Assembly (NCBI RefSeq): GCF_021347895.1
Contig: NC_067113.1
Coordinates: 3,516,251-3,580,250 of the forward strand
Reading direction: 5' to 3'
Source of the DNA: Acanthochromis polyacanthus
Taxonomy: Eukaryota; Chordata; Actinopteri; Pomacentridae
DNA: 64,000 nt
Below, piece after piece: positions 1 through 10,030 of the stretch. Numbering within the stretch: the stretch's first letter is position 1; every line of letters begins with the position of its first letter. Below the pieces are notes generated by a model. It ran no database searches and was not told where the DNA came from. It saw only the letters and a list, made by a program, of their open reading frames with translations. Position numbers and translations under genes: made by a program.

Positions 1-242
1 TACTAAACATACACAGGTATCCGACACACACACGAATGATTAGCACACACTACCACTCAAATATACATTTTTCTCCTGGAGTGCTGCATGACTGTCTAAC
101 ACATTTATTGATGATGTCATTTGAGGCAGGAAAAGATGCAAGAGTGAGATTGAGAGGAAGAAAAATGTGACTTCAAGAAAGAGCTGAATAAGTGAAGCAC
201 TCTGACTAAGGACTCATATCGTAGATCTTCAATTTCTCTGTC
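1..242. other. Left flank, no gene seen
   Basis: AT-rich sequence with short CA-rich runs near the start. I see no ORF with recognisable homology and no repeat boundary. The last bases run into the 8-bp target duplication of the hAT element that follows. Confidence 0.5.
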
Positions 243-250
243 TTTCTTTG
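243..250. repeat. 8-bp target duplication of the hAT element (left copy)
   Basis: TTTCTTTG directly abuts the CAG end of the element. The identical 8-mer at 8533-8540 abuts the other end. The perfect match fixes both boundaries to the base and indicates that the two ends moved as one unit. Confidence 0.88.
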
Positions 251-424
251 CAGAACTGTAGTACTCGAGTCCGGAATCGTCTCGACTGAGTCCAACCTTG
301 TTTTTATTCCAGGTATTAATTTCCTTCCTTATAACAAACCTGAAGCAAACTGGTTCAGATTTTCAAAATAGACAGGCATTGACACCGACTGCCCGGTAAC
401 CATGGCTACTGGGCAGCCAGGCAT

Positions 425-679
425 GTGACTGGTTTACCTGACTGCAAGCGCCAGAGTGCCACTACGCATGCAGTCTTTTTTACTGAAGTCATGTCGGCGA
501 ACAGCGGTGCGATCCCGTTTGCTTTTATAAATCACATAGAACTGCCGTTAGCAAAAACATCTTTGAAAAGGAGGAAACATAAAGCAACTTGCAAATTTTG
601 CAGCATAACTATATCGGAAACGTATGGAACAACATCTAACTTTGTGAGACATCTACAGAGACACTACAAGGAGAGGTAA
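425..679 (+). CDS. BED zinc-finger exon of the hAT transposase (5' coding exon)
   Basis: An 84-codon ORF whose C-terminal half has the BED pattern: CKFC (Cx2C) near residues 56-59, then HLQRH (Hx3H) near residues 75-79, after a basic stretch KRRKHK. BED fingers bind DNA and are typical of the N-terminus of hAT transposases and the ZBED genes derived from them. The reading frame closes at a TAA that overlaps a textbook splice donor (AG|GTAAG, exon end at 675), so this is better read as an exon than a whole protein. A possible start is the first ATG at 425; an internal ATG at residue 23 is an alternative. No continuation of the catalytic region is visible before the LINE fragment. The exon is still open, but the gene as a whole is incomplete. 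Confidence 0.72.
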   Translation: MTGLPDCKRQSATTHAVFFTEVMSANSGAIPFAFINHIELPLAKTSLKRRKHKATCKFCSITISETYGTTSNFVRHLQRHYKER

Positions 680-1139
680 GCGGCCGCCCGCTGGTATTCT
701 ATCTTTAAACAGCAAACTCCATGCCTTCATATTTTTACATTTTTATTAATGGAAGAAAAGAACAGTTTCACGGGGTGGGAAAATTAAACCTTGTGACGGT
801 AGAACTGTGTCCCTGGGTAGATACATTGCTATAGCTATATTCTTTCCTTTTGGGAAGTGAAGGCATAAAAATCCTGTTTCAAAAAATCGCCGCTATATGT
901 GGTGTGACAGATTTATATTGTCCTGATTTTAGCTATTGACATGTGAGACATTTGTGAGAGGCAATGACAGTGATTCCAACTCTGGCCCTGAGGGCTCACT
1001 GTCCTGCATGGCGTGGATGTTTCCCTCTTCCAACACAACAGATTCAAATATTTAGCTTGTGGTCAAGATGAAGCCAGTTAACGGCCCATTCATTTGAATC
1101 AGGTGTGTTGAAACAGGGAAGCATCTAAACTTCAATTTG
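680..1139. other. Non-coding interior of the hAT element
   Basis: AT-rich sequence after the BED exon donor and before the LINE endonuclease fragment. It is probably intron of the transposase gene. No further coding exon is recognisable. Confidence 0.4.
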
Positions 1140-1215
1140 CACAGGGCGCATGCGCACGCAGCGACCTGTCAGTGAGTTTGGTGTCCTCCTGTTTTTGTGT
1201 GTTAGTAGTCTTTAG

Positions 1216-2250
1216 TTGTTTGTAAGTTGTTTTCACGTGCTGCTTTGCACTCCTCGCGGAGTCTCATTTGACAGTGTGGCAAAAATGGACTTACTCCACC
1301 CTACAATGTGTTTCTGGCTACTATTACTCCTGCTTGCCCTGAATGATGAATGGGCTGTGAACGGGGTCAGGCTGCAGTATAGCAGAAATGAACTGCTCCG
1401 ACTGGGATGCAGAGTACCAGCTGATGTGTCAGATATCACGGCACAGGTTCCGGATCATATCCTTAAACTGCCCAACAAAAGATCAGGTGGTGAAAAATGG
1501 AGAGAGCGAAGCCAAAGGAGGAAGCAGGGAAAGAGGGGGTGTGTGCGGCTACGCATGAGGAAGCTGAGGCTTAACCGGGTTCCTCTGCCTTCAATTATCC
1601 TGGGGAACACCCAGTCCCTCCGGAATAAGATGGACAAACTTCAGGGAAACATCCGCTTTCTGAAGGATTTTAAAGACTGTGGGATTCTGACGTTCACAGA
1701 ATCGTGGCTTACTGAATGTGACCAGGATGAGGACCTGCTCATTGATGGCTTCGGTGCGCCGCTCCGTTTGGATAGAGATGCAGAGGTAACAGGGAAATCA
1801 CAGGGAGGTGGAGTTTGTCTCTATGTAAATCAACGTTACTGTCATCCGAAATCCGTGACTGTCAGAGAGCGGATCTGTACCCCAGACATTGAACTGTTAT
1901 GTCTATTCTTGGGTCCTTTCTACCTGCCCCGTGAGTTCCCGCAACTGTTTATTACAACAGTTTATTTGCATCCAAAAGCCAATGCTTCCTCTGCCTGCAG
2001 TGTCATCCATGATGTGGTGCAGAAACTGCAATCTGTCTCACCTGATGCACCGATCTTTGTACTGGGTGATTTTAACCATGTCTTCCTCAAAAGGACACTA
2101 CCTGACTTTTATCAAAATATCACCTGTCCAACTGGGTGGGATAAAATTATTGATCTTTGTTATGGATCTGTTAAGGAGGCATATAAATCTCTCCCATTAG
2201 ACGCATCCCACTCGTTTACCTCTTACCGTTTCAGCCTGGCTGCTCAGTAA
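1216..2250 (+). pseudogene. LINE apurinic-type endonuclease ORF, L2/CR1/Rex1 group, cut off before the reverse transcriptase
   Basis: An open frame of 344 codons, starting at 1216 or at the internal ATG at 1285 (residue 24). Residues about 55-62 read YSRNELLRLG, followed by a basic arginine/lysine stretch and then an exonuclease-endonuclease-phosphatase fold: NTQSLRNKMD (metal-site Asn), TESWL (catalytic Glu), GGGVCLYVNQR and LGDFNH (Asp/Asn pair). This is the endonuclease that nicks target DNA in jockey-superfamily LINEs. The usual terminal Ser-Asp-His is absent; the end reads DASHSFTSYRF and then stops. No reverse transcriptase follows, so the fragment keeps the 5' side and lacks the 3' side, opposite to normal 5'-truncated LINE copies. 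The GC-richer sequence from about 1140 may be the LINE 5' leader. Confidence 0.75.
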
Positions 2251-2495
2251 TATTAATTTTACTATGTTTCACAGTACCAGTCTTTTTTTTTCTCTGAATG
2301 TTGTTAACTTTGTAGCAGCAACTTTAGCACAATTTGCTTTTTTTTGTCTGCATATCTGCTCAGAAATGACACCAACCAACCATGCTGTCATTACTTAAGC
2401 TGCATGCAATTTTTTCTTTATTTGTGACTGTGACCATCACCTGCCCTCATGGCAAATTAACCTATCATGTATATTTCAAGCCGTTTCCTACATTA

Positions 2496-3396
2496 TGTCA
2501 TTGAGGGCTGTGGACCAACGGGGCCCCACCCAGTCAGGCGGAGGGAGGTGCGTGCCCGTCCAGCGCCCCCTTATCACCCCCTCTCCCCACCAACAGCTCC
2601 GGCACCCCAGCGGGCAGATGGTGTGGCAGGGCAAGGGTGTGACAGGGCGAGGATCACTCGCCCCCGTCTCTGGAGCCCACCCAGGGTGTCGGAAGGGCAA
2701 ACATTGAATTGGAATGGGCTTGGCCAGAACACCCCCGCGCACTGCACCCGGTCCCCAGAGCCAGACAGCCAGGCCAAAGATGATGGAATTTATCTCTTCC
2801 CCCTCCCCTCCCTACCTCCCCTCTCCTCTGCTCTGCCTTCCTGGACCCTCGTCAGGAACAATTCGGCACCCAGCCTGCCCTCTGGAACCCCCTGCCTGGT
2901 TCGGATTTCCCCTCAGATTCCCCATTCAGCTTCTTCCCCGGATTGTCCAAGCCACGCTGGCTCTGACCCTCCTCCGATTCCCTTTCGGCTCGTCTCCTCC
3001 CTCTGGCGTTCCCTCCCAGTAGCTCCACGGAGCCGTGAGACGACAATCGTCGACTGGCCACCCACCAACACAGCCCCTCGGATCGTCTGCGTCCGTCGTC
3101 TCCCGTTCATCCTGCACCTGCCTTCTCATCGGCTCTCCGCCCTCGTCTGTCTCCGGCCACCAGGGATCCATCCACCACTACCCGCCGCACTCTGGTCCCC
3201 CCAGAACTCACGGCGACCGCTGATCCCCGTCTCCGGAAAGCCCGACCCGACTCCACTCCATCTCCACCCCTCTCCACGCATCCCGGCTCCCTTCATCCAC
3301 CTCCATCATCCACCTCCTGGCAATAAAAACACCTTTAATTAATCCTGCCTTGGTAGTGTGCTCTCTGCTCGAGTCCGCCCTCATCATTTCGTGACA
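2496..3396 (+). mobile_element. Probable solo LTR (gypsy-like) inside the hAT element
   Basis: The block begins TGTCA and ends CGTGACA, the inverted TG...CA ends usual for LTRs. It is strongly GC- and C-rich against AT-rich neighbours and has a polyadenylation signal AATAAA around 3323, about 70 bases before the end. A long open frame (2467-3342) across it is proline/arginine-rich without a domain and is best explained by C-rich composition, not a gene. The flanking pentamers (CATTA and ACTGC) do not match, so a target duplication is not confirmed. It could be another kind of retro-derived fragment. Confidence 0.5.
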
Positions 3397-4791
3397 ACTG
3401 CATAGCAGCACAATTTTCAAGGACAAGTTTGAGTCAGTGTTTGGTAGTGGCAAAAGCATCCCAGTGGCCAGTGCAACTCGATGGAACTCAACCTTTAAAC
3501 AAATACAGGCTGTCACAGAATTGGATCACACTGTTTTGACAGAGATGTGCTCTGTGGACTTTAAGAACGTTGTTATCACATCAAGAGAGTGGGCCCAGTT
3601 GAGAGAACTCTGTTTGATTCTTGGACCTTTTGCTGAAGCAACAGAATTAACAGAGGGAGAAAAGATAATCACAATAAGCATGGTTGTTCCAACAGTGCTT
3701 GACCTTAACACTCATTTAATTCAGTTGGATTCACCAAAGAGTCTCTGCAAGCCGTTGATGAGGGTGCTTCAAGAGTCATTCAAGCGAAGGTTTTCAGGAA
3801 TCTTCTTTGTACTTCATATGGCTGATGAGGACCATAGCCACGATAAAGCCTTCAGTCATGACATCTATATGCAAGCTGCCATGCTGGATCCTCAGTTTGG
3901 AATGAGCTGGGTTGACATGGATGTGAGGACCAGTTGCAGCACATTCGCTGTTAAGAGATTAAAGGAGGAAGTGTGGAAGTCACTGACAGGTTTGTGTGTT
4001 CTCCTGTAAGGATATACATGAGCTACTACTAATACTGCTACTTTATAACAACGCAATATATGTGATTATATAGCACCTTTTGTTTCCAAAACAATTTTAC
4101 AGAGTGCTTCACAGACAAAAAGTTAAAAGACAGTGCAATCAAAAATAAGACTGAAGACAATGAATTCAAATACAAAAATTGTTTTAAAGCATAAAAAATA
4201 TACTGATTAAAATCAATGTGTTAAGGGCTGCTACTACTGTTAGTACTATAACCACTGCAGTTACTGCCACAGCTAAAATTTGTATTCACATTACATTATA
4301 TTTTCAAGGTACCTATGAAGGTGTCTATTTGTTTTCTTTTTTTTCCAGAGAGCTTGATAGCTAAAGCAGAAGAGATTGACCTTCATGACCTGGACGACAA
4401 CCATGCTGGAGAGGAGTCCACTGCAGAACCATGTCAGGATCCTCCTCCTAGTTCCAAGATTCCACGATTCCTGGCAAAGTATAAAACTCATAGAAAGAAA
4501 CAGAGCACTCCCACTGAGGCAAGCATTGTAACCCAGGTAATGAAATACTTTGAAGACATCCAGAGCACTTCAATAGAGGACGATGCCCTCACGTTCAGGT
4601 TTAAGAACAAGGACAAATATCCATATTTGCATGCTCTTGCGATGAAAGTGCTTACTGTCCCTGCATCATCAGCACCAGTTGAACGAGTGTTCAGTGCTGG
4701 AGGACTTCTTCTGAGGCCACATAGAGCAAGCCGAGGATCCAAAATGCTCTCCTCTCTCATATTTCTCAAGTGCAACCATGGACTTCTGTAA
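3397..4791 (+). pseudogene. hAT transposase C-terminal part, two exons, 5' end lost
   Basis: Frame 3406-3989 encodes hAT-like sequence (ATRWNSTFKQ, then LILGPFAEATELTEGE), typical of the region between the catalytic core and the dimerisation domain. A donor (ACAG|GTTTGT) at 3989/3990 and an acceptor (TTTTTTCCAG) ending at 4348 bracket an intron of about 360 bases. Joining restores an in-phase Glu codon. The second exon runs to a stop at 4789-4791 and carries the hAT C-terminal dimerisation signature: YPYLHALAMK, then SSAPVERVFSAGG and LIFLKCN. Family knowledge: this domain mediates transposase dimers and is the most conserved hAT segment. Together with the BED exon it defines the gene, but the DDE core is missing and the LTR-like block abuts the 5' edge. 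Confidence 0.82.
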
Positions 4792-4924
4792 CAGAAAAAC
4801 ACACTGTTGCGCATGTGAAGTATAAAGTTTAGAGAACTATTTGAGACCAATTTTGCACTTAAAAATTGTCAATATTCATCCTTTGAGGGACTTTGGTAAA
4901 TGCATGCACATATACACACATTCG

Positions 4925-5420
4925 TGGCTGAAGATGTTCATGAGAATTGTTGGGAAAGGCTATTGACAAAAACTACTGAACTGATTCTCTCCAAACTTGG
5001 TGGAGGGCTGAGGTCCAGACCTGAAACAAACCCCTAATTTTGGTGGTGATCCACAGTCTGTTTTTGTATGAATGCTCTTGAAGTTTATGTGTATAGCTGA
5101 TGACTTTAAGTGCGTCCTTTCATTTTAAGGTATTCTATGAGTACTGTTGAGTGTTCATTTTGACAGACACTTTTGTTTAGCTTACTTTGTTAAAATACAT
5201 TTTTTGCAGACAAAATTATATTTGAGAAATATAAGATGATTAACTCCATTAAGAAGGTTATGTTTTCACCTGCCTCTGTTTGTTGGTTTGTTTATGAGGA
5301 TTACCGAATTTCAACTGATTTTCACTAAGGTTAGTGGAGGGCTGAATGTCTTTTCACTGTCTTGCAAAGGCTGCAAGATTTTTGTATTTTCAGTATTGAT
5401 AATTTATCAGTGAATACTGG
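4925..5420. repeat. Dispersed repeat fragment of uncertain class
   Basis: Contains phrases such as ACTACTGAACTGATTC and CCAAACTTGGTGGAGGGCTG, then a second version (TTTCAACTGATTTTCACTAAG, GTTAGTGGAGGGCTGAATG). The two halves look like diverged copies of the same unit. I recall similar text as dispersed repeats in fish genomes but cannot name the family. Confidence 0.3.
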
Positions 5421-5543
5421 ATGAATCTTGATTTTGAAAAAACAAAATTACAAACTGACACATTAAGGATGTTATGTTAGGATCTATGAAGAAGTAGTTT
5501 GATGCGGGTCCAGATTTTCTTCTTTTCCTTTCGGCTTTTCCCT

Positions 5544-6014
5544 TCAGAGGTCGCCACAGCGAATCAATTGCCTCCATCTAACCCTGTCTGCTGCATCCTC
5601 TTCTCTCACACCAAGTACCTTCATGTCCTCTTTAACCACATCCATAAACCTCCTCTTTGGTCTTCCTCTAGGTCTCCTGCCTGGCAGTGGGAAACTCAGC
5701 ATCCTTCTACCAATATATTCACTCTCTCTCCTCTGGACATGTCTGAACCATCTCAGTCTGGCCTCTCTGACTTTATCTCCAAAGCCTCTAACATGTGCTG
5801 TCCCTCTGATGTACTCATTCCTGATTCTATCCATCCTGGTCACTCCCAAAGAGAACCTCAGCATCTTCACTTCTGCTACCTCCAGTTCTGCCTCCTGTCT
5901 TTTCCTCAGGGACACTGTCTCCAGACCAAACAACATGGCTGGTCTCACCACAGTTTTGTAAACCTTTCCTTTCATTTTAGCTGAAACTCTTCTATCACAC
6001 ATCACACCTGACAC
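5544..6014 (-). pseudogene. RTE LINE C-terminal region
   Basis: This frame continues the RT frame after the single stop. It reads SGVMCDRRVSAKMKGKVYKT, MLRFSLGVTRMDRIRNEYI and GRRPRGRPKRRFMDVVKEDM, the arginine-rich C-terminus usual in this LINE group. Its stop at 5544 lies close to the 3' tail. The in-frame relation to 6030-7070 shows that only one substitution separates the two parts. Confidence 0.8.
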
Positions 6015-6029
6015 TTTTCTCCAGCCGTT

Positions 6030-7419
6030 TCAGCCTGCCTGTACATGTTTCTTCACCTCTTTTCCACACTCTCCATTGCTCTGGACTGTTGACCCTAAGT
6101 ACTTAAAATCCTCCACCTTCTTGATCTCTTCTCCCTGTAACCTCACTCTTCCACTTGGGTCCCTCTCATTCACACACAGATACTCCATCTTGCTGCGGCT
6201 AACCTTCATTCCTCTCCTTTCCAGGGCAAACCTCCACACCTCTAGCTTCTCCTCCACCTGTTCCCTGCTCTCACTACAGATCACAATGTCATCTGCAAAC
6301 ACCATAGTCCATGGAGACTCCTGTCTAACCTCGTCTGTCATCCTGTCCATCACCATAGCAAACAAGAAGGGGCTCACAGCTGATCCCTGATGTAGTCCCA
6401 CCTCCACCTTGAACTCCTCTGTCACACCTACAGCACACCTCACCACTGTCTTACAGTCCTCATACATGTCCTGCACCACTCTAACATACTTCTCTGCCAC
6501 TCCAGACTTCCTCATACAAAACCACAGCTCCTCTCTGGGCATCCTGTCATAAGCTTTCTCCAGATCTACAAAGACACAATGCAGCTCCTTCTGACCTTCT
6601 CTGTACTTCTCTATCAACATCCTCAAAGCAAATATTGCATCTGTTGTACTCTTTCTTGGCATGAAACCATACTGCTGCTCACAGATGTTCACCTCTGCCC
6701 TTAGTCCAGCTTCAACTACTCTTTCCCATAGCTTCATCGTGTGGCTCATCAGCTTTATTCCTCTGTAGTTGCCACAACTCTGCACATCTCCTTTGTTCTT
6801 AAAGATGTGCACCAGCACACTTCTCCTCCATTCCTCGGGCATCTTCTCACTATTTAAGATCCTGTTGAACAACCCAGTCAGAAACTCTACTGCTACCTCT
6901 CCGAGACACTTCCATACCTCCACAGGTATATCATCAGGACCAAGTGCCTTCCCACTCTTCATCCTCTTCAATGCCCTCCTCACTTCATCCTTACTAATCT
7001 TTGCTACTTCCTGGTCCACAACATTCACCTCTTCTACTCTTCGTTCTCTCTCATTTTCCTCATTCATCAACTCTTCAAAGTACTCTTTCCATCAACACAC
7101 TTCCATCCTTATCCTTTATCACCCTAACCTGCTGCACGTCCTTCCCATCTCTGTCTCTCTGCCTTGCCAACCCGTATAGATCAGTCTCTCCCTCCTTACT
7201 GTCCAAGCGAGCATACAAGTCATCGTAAGCCCCTTGTTTGACCTTTGCCACCTCTACTTTCACATTACGCTGCATCTCCCTATACGCCTGTCTACTCTCT
7301 TCAGTTCTCTCAGTGTCCCACTTCTTCTTAGCTAACCTCTTTCTCTGGAATCCACTCCTGCACCTCCTCATTCCACCACCAAGTCTCCTTATCTCCTTTC
7401 CTTCCAGATGACACACCAA
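6030..7419 (-). pseudogene. RTE LINE reverse transcriptase
   Basis: The 7419-7075 and 7070-6030 frames together cover the RT domain. Motifs seen: LKRMKSGKALGPDDIPVE, YRGIKLMSHTMKLWERV, CVFVDLEKAYDRMPRE (first catalytic Asp), GLHQGSAVSPFLFAMVMD and FADDIVIC (the paired catalytic Asp). Family knowledge: FADD plus LHQGS is typical of RTE-type LINEs, which copy their RNA at the nicked target. A frameshift at about 7070-7075 and an in-frame stop right after VQAG (about 6030) break the protein. The stop reads as a Trp codon changed to TGA, since the next residues NGWRKVSG continue in frame. Confidence 0.85.
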
Positions 7420-8069
7420 GTACTCTCCAACCTGTCTCCCTGATCACATTTGCTGTAGTTGTCCAGTCATCTGTAAGCACCTCCTGACCATCCAAAGCCT
7501 GTCTCAACTCTTTCCTGAAAGTCATACAACACTCTTCCTTTGTCAGCTTCCACCATTTGGTCCTCTGTTCTGCCTTTGCCCTTTTCATCTTCTTCACCAC
7601 CAGGGTCATCCTACACACCACCATCCTATGCTGTTTGGCTACACTCTTATCTACCACTACTTTGCAGTCACTGATCTCCTTCAGATTACACCGTCTACAC
7701 AAGATAGTCTAGCTGTGTGCTCCTACCTCCACTCTTGAAGGTCACCTTATGTTCCTGCCTCTTCTGGAAGAAAGTATTCACGACAGCCATTTCCATCCTT
7801 TTTGCAAAGTCAACCACCATCTGTCCTTCTGCATTCCTCTCCTGGATACCAAACCTGCCCATGACCTCCTCAACATCTCTGTTTTCTGCACCATGTCCAT
7901 TGAAGTCTGCACAAATGACAACTCTCTCACTTCTAGGGATAGTCTGCATCACTTCATCAAGGTCCAACCAGAATTTCTGCTTCTCCTCCAGCTCACATCC
8001 TACCTGTGAAGCATACTCACTAACAACATTGAACATCACACCTTCAATTTCTAGCTTCAGACTCATCAC
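7328..8069 (-). pseudogene. RTE LINE endonuclease region
   Basis: Two overlapping minus-strand frames, 8069-7695 and 7702-7328. The first has VVICADFNGHG (Asp/Asn of the endonuclease active site) and ends TFKSGGRSTQLDYLV, matching the RTE pattern in which the substrate-binding Asp precedes the final His block. The second continues with CRRCNLKEISDCKVVVDKSV and a linker. The expected N-terminal metal-binding part is missing, so the 5' end is truncated. The change of frame near 7700 is a small indel. Confidence 0.75.
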
Positions 8070-8415
8070 TAGATGACGTCCTTATATAGCAGATAAGCCT
8101 TTGTTTTTGTTTTGTTTTTGTTTTTTAAAGATGTTTAAGAGAAATGCTTAATAAAGTAACATTGTGTTTGCATTTTTTTGTTTTTTTATCTGCACACACG
8201 AGGTTATTGTTACATTTTCAATACTCTATTCAGTGTGAGGATTGCATGCTGTCTAAGGAGAGTGAGTACAATCATGAAATTGCTCTAATTTGATCCTTTT
8301 TACACTGTACATCCTCTTGGATAACTATAAATTACAGTGCAATTGAAAACAGATTGTAGCATCACAAAAATTACAAGTGGTCTCGAAAATATATTTTTTT
8401 CTGTCTTAGGGTTTA

Positions 8416-8532
8416 ATCTTGATCTCTCGGACTTGGACTCGGACCTTATGGACTCAGACTTGACTTGGACTCGACAAGCCCAGACTTGGACTTGTCTTGG
8501 ACTCGATAAAAGTGGACTTAACTACAGCCCTG
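8416..8532 (+). repeat. Right subterminal region of the hAT element, GGACTTGGACTC-type repeats
   Basis: Words such as GACTTGGACTCG, GGACTCAGACTTG and GACTTGTCTTGGACTCG are repeated irregularly, ending at the inverted terminus. The left end at 262-295 has related words in inverted sense (CTCGAGTCC, GACTGAGTCC). Subterminal arrays like this often serve as transposase binding sites; that role is inferred here. Confidence 0.65.
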
Positions 8533-8631
8533 TTTCTTTGTTTCCAAAACAGGCCTTGTTGCTGTTAACACATTTCTATCTTTCCATCAAGTTTGTGCCT
8601 GTTTGGACGTGGAAAAAGAACTGTTGAACTA

Positions 8632-9736
8632 CACTGACTGGCCACTTTATTAGATACATCTGTTCAACTGCTTCTTCTTTTTTTCCTTTCGGCTTTTCCC
8701 TTCAGGGGTCGCCACAGTGAATTAATTGCCTCCATCTCACATCCATCCATCTTGAATGGGGCATGGTGGTTGCTGCCAGACGATGTGGTCGGGCTATTTC
8801 AGAAAAGATGATCGACTCGGATTTTCACGCACAACCATCTCTAAAAAAAATCCAGTAAGCCACAGTTTTCTTGGTGAAAAATGCCTTGTAGATGCCAGAG
8901 ATCAGAGGAGAATGGGCAGACTGGTTTGAGATGATAGCATAACCACTTTTTACAACCACGGAATGCAGAATGCCATCTCTAAATGCACAACACATCCAAC
9001 CTTGAAGAAGATGGACTACAGCAGCAGAAGGCTACAACAGGTGCCACTCCTGTCAGCTAAGAACAGAAAACTGAGGCTACAATTCGCACAGATCACCATA
9101 ATTGGACAACAGAAGATTGGAAAAATGTTGCCTAGTCTTATGAATTTCAATTTCAGGTACAACATTCAAATGTTCGGGTCAGAATTTGGCATAAAAATGA
9201 AAGCATGGATCCATCCTGCCTTATATCAACAGTTCAGGCTGCTGGTGGTGGTGTAATGGTGTGAGGATATTTTCTTGTCACACTGTTGGCCCCTTAACAC
9301 CAATTGAGCATTGTTTAAATGCCACAGCCTACCTGAGTATTGTTGCTAACCATGTCCATTCCTTTATGACCACAGTGGACCATCTTCTGATGACTACTTC
9401 CAGCAGGATAATGCACCATGTCACAAAGCTCAAATCATCTCAAACTAGTTTCTTGAACATAACAGTGAGTTCACTGTTCTCCAATGGGCCTCCACAGTAA
9501 TCAGATCTCAATTCAATTCAGCACTTTTGAGATGTGGTGGAATGCGAGATTGCCATCATGGATGTGCAGCCAACAAATCTGCAGCAACTGCTTTATGTGA
9601 TCATGTCAGTATGGACCAAAAACTCCAAGAAATGTTTCCAACACCTTATTGAAAACATGCCATGAAGAATTAAGACAGTTCCGAAGGAGAAAGACGGTCC
9701 AATCCGGTCGAGCAAGATGTACCAAATAAAGTGACA
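8632..9736 (+). mobile_element. Tc1-like transposon, heavily decayed
   Basis: Left end CACTGACTGGCCACTTTATT and right end AAATAAAGTGACA are inverted copies of the Tc1-type terminus TGGCCACTTTATT. Between them, plus-strand fragments read NWTTEDWKNV and, out of frame, AAGGGVM, both typical Tc1 transposase segments. Further on, the sequence matches the catalytic half by position but is scattered with stops and shifts; no frame exceeds 97 codons (8963-9256). An RTE LINE tail is inserted near the left end. Confidence 0.8.
8671..8740 (-). mobile_element. RTE LINE 3'-tail fragment
   Basis: TTTTCCTTTCGGCTTTTCCC followed by GGTCGCCACAGTGAATTA repeats the 3' end of the RTE copy at 5515 onward, in the same orientation. 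It is an extremely 5'-truncated copy, or a short non-autonomous relative sharing the tail, and it interrupts the Tc1 element. Confidence 0.75.
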
Positions 9737-9872
9737 TTATTTTTCCAGATTAAAGGTTAATGTGAACAGAGAAATTTTCCCCATTCATCAGATGAATGTG
9801 AAAACAAATTGCACATATTTGTAAGTAGCATTTTCAAAATCGTCATATCAAGGTTTAAAAAAATAAATGAAT

Positions 9873-10030
9873 GGGGCGCCCGGATAGCTCAGCGGGTTAA
9901 GAGGGTGACCCATGTACAGGGGCTTCTCCGACACAGCGGCCCTTTCCTGCATGTCTTCCCCCCACTCTTCTCCTCCTTTCCTGTCTGTCTCCACTGTACC
10001 TGTTGAATAAAGCCAAAAAAGGCACAAAAA
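9873..10030 (+). mobile_element. tRNA-derived SINE, missing its B box
   Basis: The head GGATAGCTCAGCGGGTTAAGA is a tRNA-like A box. The body passes directly into CATGTACAGGGGCTTC, CTTTCCTGCATGTC and a pyrimidine-rich stretch, and ends TTGAATAAAGCCAAAA with an A-rich tail. No GGTTCGAATCC-like B box is present where one is expected, so this copy has probably lost internal promoter activity. Confidence 0.72.

Larger units (their letters stand above)
5515..8080 (-). mobile_element. RTE-clade LINE, 5'-truncated, reverse orientation
   Basis: Minus-strand coding pieces in order give endonuclease (8069-7328), reverse transcriptase (7419-6030) and a C-terminal region (6014-5544). The 3' end lies near 5515 and contains TTTTCCTTTCGGCTTTTCCC and GGTCGCCACAGCGAATCA on the plus strand. 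This tail recurs at 8671-8740. The reading frame shifts between the first pieces, and one in-frame stop separates the last two. It sits in the 3' non-coding part of the hAT element, so it inserted after that element did, or was carried by it. Confidence 0.85.
251..8532 (+). mobile_element. hAT transposon, 8.3 kb, filled with nested insertions
   Basis: Seen: the left end begins CAGAACTGTAGT and the right end, read on the minus strand, begins CAGGGCTGTAGT, so the ends are inverted copies. Immediately outside them the 8 bases TTTCTTTG occur at 243-250 and again at 8533-8540, a perfect direct duplication. Family knowledge: an 8-bp duplication and short CAG-starting inverted ends are hallmarks of the hAT superfamily. 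The interior agrees: a BED zinc-finger exon (425-675) and a hAT C-terminal dimerisation region (3406-4791) lie in the same orientation. Both subterminal regions are rich in GAGTCC / GGACTC words. The central transposase is missing. A LINE endonuclease ORF, an LTR-like block and an RTE LINE occupy the space, so this copy is unlikely to be autonomous. Confidence 0.9.

Noticed and set aside
2467..3342. 291-codon proline/arginine-rich ORF
   Set aside because: It overlaps the C-rich LTR-like block, has competing long frames on both strands and no domain. It is best explained by composition.
5499..5984. 161-codon plus-strand ORF and others over 5.5-8.1 kb
   Set aside because: They are antisense shadows of the minus-strand RTE LINE proteins.
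9873..9910. Possible tRNA gene (GGATAGCTCAGCGGG)
   Set aside because: No cloverleaf, no B box and a SINE body follows. The similar tRNA-like heads at 31117, 32429, 43386 and 59429 are SINEs for the same reason.
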